DNA of 19,278 bases from Clostridia bacterium (GTDB lineage: Bacteria > Bacillota > Clostridia > Oscillospirales > CAG-272), in assembly GCA_900769475.1 (NCBI GenBank), contig CAAGGQ010000176.1:1-19278 (forward strand). Reading direction: 5' to 3'. The first letter of the stretch is position 1. The number at the start of each line of letters is the position of its first letter. Below the pieces are notes generated by a model. That model was given only the letters and a program-made list of their open reading frames with translations, had not been told where the DNA came from and made no database searches. The position numbers and the translations under genes were made by a program. This document shows positions 14,243-19,278 of this stretch, one piece after another.

Positions 14243-14271
14243 ATTATAAGGGCAATATTTCAAAATTTCAA
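14243..14271 (-). promoter_or_regulatory. Promoter of the seven-gene sugar operon
   Basis: On the minus strand, TTGAAA (14271-14266) and a perfect TATAAT (14248-14243) are 17 bases apart. Transcription would begin near 14236, inside the shared GTTAAAAATACCC motif, and run through seven genes to the hairpins near 7.4 kb. Confidence 0.8.
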
Positions 14272-14296
14272 TTGCTTTTTTTGCGAATAATATTGC
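14252..14296. promoter_or_regulatory. GCAATATT inverted repeat between divergent promoters
   Basis: GCAATATT (14252-14259) is matched by its inverse AATATTGC (14289-14296). The first lies between the -35 and -10 boxes of the minus-strand operon promoter, the second overlaps the -35 box of the AraC promoter, so a protein bound to both would influence both directions. The likely binder is the adjacent AraC regulator; this is inferred from position. Confidence 0.4.
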
Positions 14297-14321
14297 AAAT
14301 CTTGCTCTTTTCTGTTATACT
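14293..14321 (+). promoter_or_regulatory. Promoter of the divergent AraC regulator gene
   Basis: TTGCAA (14293-14298) and TATACT (14316-14321) are 17 bases apart, with an extended -10 TG at 14313-14314. The start would be near 14328, leaving a leader of about 25 bases that contains the AGGGAGGG ribosome site. Confidence 0.75.
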
Positions 14322-14351
14322 GGGAACAGAAGAGAGAAGGGAGGGATTCTT

Positions 14352-15191
14352 TTGGGCCTGAAAGTCAAGAACGCACAGCCGCATTTCTATCTGCACCACG
14401 CGCAAACGGCGGCACCCGATCCCAAGGATTTTGAAAGTCATTGCCACGCATATTACGAGCTGATCTATGTGGTGCAGGGGCGGGGAAGCTATATTGTGGA
14501 GGGAACCGCATACCCTCTGCTTCCCAACACCGTGCTCCTGCTGGCACCCTACGAGTACCATTACGTTTGCCCCGATCAGGATTGCCCCTACGAGCGGTAC
14601 GTGCTGAATTTTGACGCCGATACCCCCTTTGATACCGGACGCACCCTGGCCCCCTTTGCCAAGGAGGAGAGCGTGACGGGCAGGGGTGTATATTTCCCCT
14701 CCGAGCGGGTGGATGCCGCCCTGCGCCATGGCTTTTGTACCTTTGATACGCTGGAGCGTTTTTTGGAACCCTCCGATGCCACTCTCACTTCCGAGGGGGA
14801 GATCCTTTTTCGCTCCACCCTCACCCAGCTGTTGCTGCTGCTCACCAGCTCCTATACCGCTCCCGTCGCTCTGCCGCCGCGGAATCTGGTGTCCGACGTC
14901 ATCGCGTACATCAACGCCAATCTTTCGTCTCCCCTGTCTTTGGAGGAGCTTTCCAGGCGGTTTTTCGTCAGCAAATATCATCTGTGCCGCGCTTTTCGGC
15001 AGTCCACGGGAACCACCCTTCTTTCCTACGTGACCACCAAGCGGGTGGTGCTGGCCAAGCAGCTCATGGAGAACGGCGAAGCGGCCACCGAGGCGGCCTA
15101 TCGGGTGGGGTTTCGGGAGTATTCCTCCTTTTACCGCGCCTATCGAAAGCAGACCGGTCACGCTCCTGCCTGGGAACGGCAGGGAGAGTGA
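14352..15191 (+). CDS. AraC family transcriptional regulator (TTG start)
   Basis: A 279-residue regulator. TTG 14352 is chosen because AGGGAGGG (14338-14345) lies six bases upstream and the cupin domain begins right after. The N-terminal AraC-type sensor domain includes ESHCHAYYELIYVVQGRG (about 28-45) and LLLAPYEYHYV (about 62-72). The C-terminal DNA-binding part (about 180-275) has two helix-turn-helix units: SLEELSRRFFVSKYHLCRAFRQSTGTTLLSYV and AATEAAYRVGFREYSSFYRAYRKQTGHAP. It is transcribed away from the isomerase operon and shares a 163-base regulatory region with it, so it is the natural candidate for sensing the sugar substrate and controlling the operon. Confidence 0.9.
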   Translation: MGLKVKNAQPHFYLHHAQTAAPDPKDFESHCHAYYELIYVVQGRGSYIVEGTAYPLLPNTVLLLAPYEYHYVCPDQDCPYERYVLNFDADTPFDTGRTLAPFAKEESVTGRGVYFPSERVDAALRHGFCTFDTLERFLEPSDATLTSEGEILFRSTLTQLLLLLTSSYTAPVALPPRNLVSDVIAYINANLSSPLSLEELSRRFFVSKYHLCRAFRQSTGTTLLSYVTTKRVVLAKQLMENGEAATEAAYRVGFREYSSFYRAYRKQTGHAPAWERQGE

Positions 15192-15231
15192 AAGAGGTTG
15201 ATATTTGACAATCGCAGGATGATTTTCTCCC

Positions 15232-15260
15232 TTGACGCGCCCCTGTGGAAATGCTATAAT
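15232..15260 (+). promoter_or_regulatory. Promoter of the 802-residue gene
   Basis: TTGACG (15232-15237) and TATAAT (15255-15260) are 17 bases apart, with TGC before the -10 giving an extended -10. The gene is therefore probably transcribed separately from the AraC gene in front of it. Confidence 0.8.
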
Positions 15261-15300
15261 GAAAGCGTTAAGACTCCCAAAAACAGAAAAGGAGAACTCT

Positions 15301-17709
15301 ATGCAAAAGGTAAAAAACATGACGCTGGAGGTCAGCCTCAAGCCCTTTCGGCAGACCAATCCCGCCTACGTAGAGGCGGTTTGTAAGGAGATCTTTACCC
15401 AATGGCGTCCCCTGGTCAAGGATGCCGCCACCGTGTCGATTTTGCTGTGGACGTCCGACGGCAGTGAGCTGCTGGATTACGACGGCTGTCCCGATACTCC
15501 CTTTGAGTGGGCCTATTGGGTGGGGAATGCCAACGCCACCCCCGCCACCCATGCCTCACGCTCGGATCCCGAGGGCGTGGGACTGCACTCCCGCCCCTGG
15601 CGCTACCTTCCCGAGCCTCCGGTGATGACCTACGGGATTCTGAAGCGGATCGTGGCCACCCTGCGACGGGTGGGAGGCGAGATCCTGGAAGGAAAGCCCA
15701 TTCGGGTGGGCACCACCTTTGATCCCGGTCCCGAGTTTGCCAAATCGGATTTCAAATATCGTCGTCACAACGAGATCTGCCGGGGCAATACCATTGGCGT
15801 CAAATCCTTCGTGTGCTCTTACGCCACCCTCCACGGCGACGATCGCCCCTATGCAGGCTATCCCAACGGGATCCCCGAGGGGCTCCCCTTCGGTCGCTTC
15901 TTCGGCCGCCAGGCACAATGCTTCCTGGGGGACATGGGCTTTGATTATATTTGGTTTTCCAACGGTCTGGGCTTCGGGCGGGACACCTGGTCCACCACGG
16001 GCGCGGTTTTCGACGGCACCCGTTTTTCGGGGGAGGCTTTGGCCGAGGTGCGGGAATCGGTGTTCGCTTTTTGGAAGCTTTTCCGGGAGGAATGTCCCTC
16101 CTATCCCATCGAGACCCGTGGTACCAATATGACCATGGGCATTGACTTTGCCTCGGACGGCGTTCCTTTGAAGGAGGTGTACGAAGCAGGCCTTGGCATT
16201 CTTCCGCCTCCCAATTCGCCCTGGGCAGCCCTGGACGGGGATTTTGGCCTGGAGCTGGCGGGGTATATGTCCCGCATTGCCGAGCTGCCGGGGGAGGAGT
16301 TCCTCTTCCGTTACTATCTTCACGATCCTTGGTGGGTCAATTCCCCCTGGTACGATCGCTACAACGGCATGCCCCACGATATTTATCTGCCCTTGGGGAT
16401 TTCCCGCATCAATGCGGCGGGGCAGGTCTGCTCTCCCACGCACTTTAACATTCTTTCCATTGATAACACCTACGGCGAGCTCTCGGAGCAGTGCGCCAAC
16501 GAGGTGATCCCCCACCTCAAAAAGGGCTTTAAGGATGCTCCCGACGCTCCCGCGCCCTTGACGTGGGTCTATCCCTTCCGGGAGTACTCCGCGTGTCGGG
16601 ACGATCGCATGATCGAGGAGATCTTTGCGGGAGATTGGTTCGTGCGCAGTGCCATCAACGCGGGTGCCCCTGTAGCCGGCGTGGTGTCTACCTCCCATTT
16701 TCTCGGCCATAAGAAAGAGCTGTACGAGGGAAGCATCCTGCTCACTCCCGTGCCCGAGGCCGAAAGTGCCTTTGAGGACGCCATTCTCTCCTACCTGGAG
16801 ACGGGGGGACGAGTGATCTTTTACGGCAGTACCCGACGGGCAAGCCCACGCTTTTTGCACACCGTGGGCGTTAAAAATGTGCCGGAAGGGGCCGAAGGTG
16901 TGCTTCCTCTGACCCTGCACGGCCATGCCTGCGGCAGGATCAAGCATACCCCTCTCATCGGCGGAGGCCCTCTGACCGAGGTGTGCGAGAGCGAGATGGG
17001 GCTGGCCTTTGCGGGGGAGCGGGTGATTGCCACCCGGGGACGGGGCTTCGTTTGGCTCCGCGGCCTGGCGTCCAACGATTTCCTTCCCGGAAAGAAGCGT
17101 CTGATCCCTCAAAAGGAGACCGAATATTACCCCGTGGAGCGGTTATTGCTCTGCGCTCTGAAGGAAATGGGATATTCCATTCGCTTTGAAAAAGAGGCGG
17201 AGCAGCCTTCCCCTGTGGTTATGCTCCACCGTCACGATAACGGCTACGTGTATGCCCAATATTCTCCATGCAACGCAGTCAAAACGCTGTTGAAGCTCCC
17301 ACTGGGGGCTCCCATTCTCGACGGCTACGACGTCCGTCTGGAGGAGGGCTGTGCCGCGTATCATTTCCCCAAGGCCGAGCGGCGGGAGTGCCGGGTCTTC
17401 GTGGAACAGCGGGAGGGCGTGGTCTTTTGCCAAGAGCGCCACCCTTGCTCGGCAGAGCTGCGCCGACGGATCCGCGTGGGGGGCTTGAAAAACGCCACGG
17501 TACGCTTTTTGGCCGAGGAGTACTGTAAGGAGCAGGTGGAGGTACGGTTGAACCCGGTGGGGGACGCCTGCCTGGTATCCGAGCCCTTGGAGGTGACCTA
17601 TGGAAAAGCCGAGGGAATGACCTATTGCGAGGTGCACAATGTGACCGGAACCCTGGTTTTCTCCCTGCCTATGCGCAAAACGGATTTTACGAAGGTGTCA
17701 TTCTCTTGA
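15301..17709 (+). CDS. Large cytoplasmic protein of unknown function, possibly glycoside hydrolase-like (802 aa)
   Basis: I do not recognise this family with certainty. ATG 15301 is chosen because AAAGGAG lies six bases before it; a longer frame from 15232 would start inside the promoter. There is no signal peptide or membrane segment. The first half (1-440) is rich in aromatic residues and loops of TIM-barrel glycosidase type: VSILLWTSDGSELLDY (45-60), TTFDPGPEF (138-146), DYIWFSNGLGFGRDTW (215-230), PIETRGTNMTMGIDFASDG (269-287) with E271, FLFRYYLHDPWWVNSPWYDRYN (334-355). Residues about 440-530, WFVRSAINAGAPVAGVVSTS then ILSYLETGGRVIFYGS, resemble the flavodoxin-like trimerisation domain of GH42-type enzymes. 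A beta-rich C-terminus (about 690-802) follows. Acting on a glycoside is plausible from context with AraC regulators and the sugar operon, but not shown. Confidence 0.85.
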   Translation: MQKVKNMTLEVSLKPFRQTNPAYVEAVCKEIFTQWRPLVKDAATVSILLWTSDGSELLDYDGCPDTPFEWAYWVGNANATPATHASRSDPEGVGLHSRPWRYLPEPPVMTYGILKRIVATLRRVGGEILEGKPIRVGTTFDPGPEFAKSDFKYRRHNEICRGNTIGVKSFVCSYATLHGDDRPYAGYPNGIPEGLPFGRFFGRQAQCFLGDMGFDYIWFSNGLGFGRDTWSTTGAVFDGTRFSGEALAEVRESVFAFWKLFREECPSYPIETRGTNMTMGIDFASDGVPLKEVYEAGLGILPPPNSPWAALDGDFGLELAGYMSRIAELPGEEFLFRYYLHDPWWVNSPWYDRYNGMPHDIYLPLGISRINAAGQVCSPTHFNILSIDNTYGELSEQCANEVIPHLKKGFKDAPDAPAPLTWVYPFREYSACRDDRMIEEIFAGDWFVRSAINAGAPVAGVVSTSHFLGHKKELYEGSILLTPVPEAESAFEDAILSYLETGGRVIFYGSTRRASPRFLHTVGVKNVPEGAEGVLPLTLHGHACGRIKHTPLIGGGPLTEVCESEMGLAFAGERVIATRGRGFVWLRGLASNDFLPGKKRLIPQKETEYYPVERLLLCALKEMGYSIRFEKEAEQPSPVVMLHRHDNGYVYAQYSPCNAVKTLLKLPLGAPILDGYDVRLEEGCAAYHFPKAERRECRVFVEQREGVVFCQERHPCSAELRRRIRVGGLKNATVRFLAEEYCKEQVEVRLNPVGDACLVSEPLEVTYGKAEGMTYCEVHNVTGTLVFSLPMRKTDFTKVSFS

Positions 17710-17745
17710 GAAGAAGTGGATTTCTTCAATGATTGTTGTATTAGA

Positions 17746-17790
17746 AACCGCCGCCGGCAATTCGGTTTGCCGGCGGCGGTTCGTTTTTTT
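17746..17790 (+). terminator. Rho-independent terminator after the 802-residue gene
   Basis: A perfect 15-bp GC-rich stem (17746-17760 with 17767-17781, loop TTCGGT) is followed by CG and seven T (17784-17790). The T-run overlaps the stop codon of the convergent AraC gene, which shares the hairpin; on its strand the trailing T-run is poor. Confidence 0.92.
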
Positions 17791-18664
17791 ACCGTGTGTA
17801 TCTTTTTCGGAAGGCCGAGGGGCTTTTTCCCGTCAGACGCTTGAAGGCCTTGCGGAAGGAGGCCGTGTCGGTGTAGTTTACGTGATTGGCCACTGCGTCG
17901 ATGGAAAGATTGGTTCCCAGGAGCAGATTGCAGGCGTGCTGTACCCGTACCTGCTGGAGGTATTGCTCAAAGGAGATCCCACAGGTTTGCTTGAATTTTT
18001 TGCTGATGTAGGGCAGGCTGAAGTAGCGCTCCCGGCAGATCTGGGTTAGGGTAATGCTCTCGGTGTAGTGCTCCTCAATGTAGTCGCAGATCCCCGCAAT
18101 GGTGTTGTTGCTGGTGGTGTTGGGAACGTTGATCAGCAGCTGCTGCATGGAGGAGATCAGGATCTCAACGCAATAGCAGCGAATCTGCTGCAGGTATCCG
18201 GTGGCGGCCTTGGAAAAGGACTTGTAAGCCTTTTCAAAAATGGTTAGGATCTGGCGGTCCTCGTCATTGAATACGTGATTGCAGGGAGGTTCGTTCAAAA
18301 GCGCCAGCTCAAAGCCGATGGTGGGGTGGCGGATCATATCCTCAAAGGATACGCCCTCCTCCAGGGAAGGATCCACCAGGGAGGGAAGAAAGAGGAGATT
18401 GATCAGAGAAAAATCCGAGCTTCCCCGAAGAAAGCCGTGGGTGGTGTCCAAATCGATGATCAAATAATCTCCCGCATGCACCGGGGTATGCTTCTCGATC
18501 TCGCCCCGCCGTTTGGTCACGTGGATGGCCTCGCCCTTGACCACGTAAAAGAGCTCGATTCCCGTGTGGCGGTGGAGGGAACGGCTTTTGTGATGGGATT
18601 TTGCCACGTAGCAGGCGGTCTGGATCGTGCGGACCTCGGGATGCGGGGTGGGTTCTTTCTTCAT
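17789..18664 (-). CDS. AraC family transcriptional regulator (second)
   Basis: A 291-residue regulator. ATG 18664 is chosen because AAAGGAG is six bases upstream; a frame open to 18766 would run through the promoter. The cupin sensor domain has HRHTGIELFYVVKGEA (about 31-46) and HAGDYLIIDLDTTHGF (about 62-77). The C-terminal helix-turn-helix pair is ITLTQICRERYFSLPYISKKFKQTCGISFEQYL and LSIDAVANHVNYTDTASFRKAFKRLTGKSPSAFRKR (about 205-288), a classical AraC C-terminus. It converges on the 802-residue gene and diverges from the lipoprotein gene, and carries the same GTTAAAAATACCC motif in its upstream DNA as the isomerase operon. Confidence 0.9.
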   Translation of the reverse strand: MKKEPTPHPEVRTIQTACYVAKSHHKSRSLHRHTGIELFYVVKGEAIHVTKRRGEIEKHTPVHAGDYLIIDLDTTHGFLRGSSDFSLINLLFLPSLVDPSLEEGVSFEDMIRHPTIGFELALLNEPPCNHVFNDEDRQILTIFEKAYKSFSKAATGYLQQIRCYCVEILISSMQQLLINVPNTTSNNTIAGICDYIEEHYTESITLTQICRERYFSLPYISKKFKQTCGISFEQYLQQVRVQHACNLLLGTNLSIDAVANHVNYTDTASFRKAFKRLTGKSPSAFRKRYTR

Positions 18665-18724
18665 GATGGACTCCTTTCTCATGGAAGGTCGCCGTGGGGC
18701 GGTCCTTTTGTGGTATTTGCTGAC

Positions 18725-18753
18725 ATTATAGCACTTTGCGGGGGTGAAAACAA
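18725..18753 (-). promoter_or_regulatory. Promoter of the second AraC gene
   Basis: On the minus strand, TTGTTT (18753-18748) and a perfect TATAAT (18730-18725) are 17 bases apart. Transcription would begin near 18718, about 54 bases before the ATG at 18664. Confidence 0.75.
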
Positions 18754-18770
18754 TGTTATTGCACAATAGA

Positions 18771-18843
18771 GGTTAAAAATACCCCCTATATAGGTTAAAA
18801 TCACAACTGGCAATTGTGAAGGTTTTGTGATATAATATAGGGG
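18771..18843. promoter_or_regulatory. Clustered operator candidates before the lipoprotein gene
   Basis: GGTTAAAA occurs at 18771-18778 and 18793-18800, exactly 22 bp apart, flanking the palindrome CCTATATAGG (18785-18794). TCACAA (18801-18806) is the inverse of TTGTGA at 18814-18819, and TTGTGA recurs 11 bp later at 18825-18830, next to the -10 box. CCCCTATAT (18783-18791) is the inverse of ATATAGGGG (18835-18843). Direct repeats spaced by one or two helical turns near a -35 box are typical AraC-type sites, and GTTAAAAATACCC (18772-18784) repeats the motif at 14221. Confidence 0.6.
18808..18836 (+). promoter_or_regulatory. Promoter of the lipoprotein gene
   Basis: A perfect TATAAT (18831-18836) with an extended -10 TG at 18828-18829 has only a poor -35, TGGCAA (18808-18813), at 17 bases. 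A weak -35 between repeated motifs suits activation by a bound regulator. The start would be near 18843. Confidence 0.65.
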
Positions 18844-19021
18844 AAATCGGGATTCTTTGTGCGTTGTGCCGAGAGAGGTCAGGTTCGGGTGGAGACGATT
18901 TTGCTCTTTTGAGAGTGGAATGGCTCTTTCCGGTCCTCCAAGCTCGGAAATTCACATCGAAATTCCGGCGTCATATGCTTTCATAGACGCTATTTCAAAA
19001 AATGAAAAGGAGATTTTCATC

Positions 19022-19278
19022 ATGAAGACCAACCGCAACATTTGGCGCATCGTTACCCTTGCTCTGGCCATGATCATGCTCTTCTCTGTAGTAGCATGCC
19101 AGAACGGCGGCACCCCTGCCCAGACCACCGAGGGCAAGGCAGACGGAACCACCCTGGCTCCCACCACCGAAAAGCCCACCACCGAGAAGCCCGCTACTCA
19201 GAAGCCTACCACTGAGAAGCCCGCTACCACTCCTGCTCCCACCACCACCCCCGAGCCCACCGAGGCTCGCAAGGTAGA
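19022..19278 (+). CDS. Lipoprotein, N-terminal part with TEKP-type repeats (cut by window edge)
   Basis: Only the first 85 codons are present. AAGGAG at 19007-19012, nine bases upstream, supports ATG 19022. Residues 1-26 form a lipoprotein signal: MKTNRNIWR, a hydrophobic run IVTLALAMIMLF, and the lipobox VVAC with C26 as the lipid-bearing cysteine. Then comes a low-complexity Thr/Pro/Lys/Glu stretch (31-82) with four tandem pentapeptides TTEKP, TTEKP, ATQKP, TTEKP at 48-67. This looks like a flexible stalk that holds a domain away from the membrane. In such loci the domain is often an ABC sugar-binding protein, but it lies outside the window, so the function is unknown. Confidence 0.85.
   Translation, partial: MKTNRNIWRIVTLALAMIMLFSVVACQNGGTPAQTTEGKADGTTLAPTTEKPTTEKPATQKPTTEKPATTPAPTTTPEPTEARKV
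19163..19222 (+). repeat. Four tandem 15-bp repeats in the lipoprotein gene
   Basis: Four in-frame 15-base units (19163-19177, 19178-19192, 19193-19207, 19208-19222) of pattern ACCACCGARAAGCCC encode T/A-T-E/Q-K-P. Units differ mostly at wobble positions. Copy number may vary between strains by slippage or recombination without changing the frame. Confidence 0.75.

Larger units (their letters stand above)
18665..19021. other. Divergent regulatory region between AraC and lipoprotein genes
   Basis: These 357 bases hold no convincing gene. From left to right they contain the AraC gene's leader and promoter (18725-18753), a cluster of repeated motifs (18771-18843), the lipoprotein gene's promoter (18808-18836) and a leader of about 180 bases before its ATG. 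The leader has short self-complementary runs such as CTCT/AGAG around 18903-18933 and GAGG..CAGG against CCGG..CCTC (about 18874 and 18939), so folding is possible, but it matches no riboswitch class I know. Confidence 0.65.

Noticed and set aside
15556..17112. Long minus-strand open frame of 518 codons opposite the 802-residue gene
   Set aside because: It is a mirror of a GC-rich coding region, has no ribosome site or recognisable domain, and the plus-strand protein is plainly the real product. The same holds for the 439-codon minus frame at 4831-6150 opposite yggS and sepF and the 363-codon minus frame at 14268-15359 opposite the AraC gene.
19163..19222. CRISPR-like array
   Set aside because: The 15-base repeats are contiguous without spacers and encode a pentapeptide in frame; no cas genes are present.

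Overview
The window looks like chromosomal DNA of a Bacillota bacterium, probably class Clostridia and gut-associated. Evidence: a sepF-yggT-ylmH cluster preceded by a HlyD-like gene and yggS, strong AGGAGG ribosome binding sites, TTGACA/TATAAT promoters, T-tailed hairpin terminators, and GC-rich codon use with AT-rich intergenic gaps. The lineage is inferred from gene content only.

Layout. (1) 1-186: 3' end of queA. (2) 187-2361: an islet with one large cytoplasmic beta-helix glycosidase gene resembling GH110 alpha-1,3-galactosidases, bordered by partial copies of a palindromic dispersed repeat, then a repeat-rich spacer with a 48-nt hairpin. (3) 2362-7284: a plus-strand housekeeping block: orphan RelB/DinJ-like antitoxin, miaA, HlyD-like membrane protein, yggS, sepF, yggT, ylmH. 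Most starts overlap the previous stop, a good promoter with a three-site operator candidate precedes the antitoxin gene, and a second promoter sits inside yggS. The block ends at a pair of hairpin terminators. (4) 7440-14188: a minus-strand operon of seven genes read from a consensus promoter at about 14.25 kb: two sugar phosphate isomerase/epimerase-type TIM barrels, two Gfo/Idh/MocA oxidoreductases, mannonate dehydratase (uxuA), a GH43-like five-bladed propeller enzyme and a UxuB-type SDR. (5) 14352-15191: a divergent AraC regulator with a TTG start. (6) 15301-17709: an 802-residue protein of no family I can name, with its own extended -10 promoter. (7) 17789-18664: a second AraC regulator on the minus strand. 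(8) 19022 to the edge: the start of a lipoprotein, divergent from that regulator.

How it works together. Regions 4-8 look like a catabolic locus for a glycoside that yields a uronic acid. UxuB and UxuA would convert fructuronate to mannonate and then to 2-keto-3-deoxygluconate. The two oxidoreductase/isomerase pairs upstream resemble the enzyme types used in oxidative (3-keto) glycoside cleavage, so a redox route for splitting a glucuronide is a reasonable hypothesis. No transporter, KDG kinase or KDPG aldolase is in the window. An identical 13-bp motif plus TATATA lies in front of both the isomerase operon and the second AraC/lipoprotein pair, suggesting shared control.
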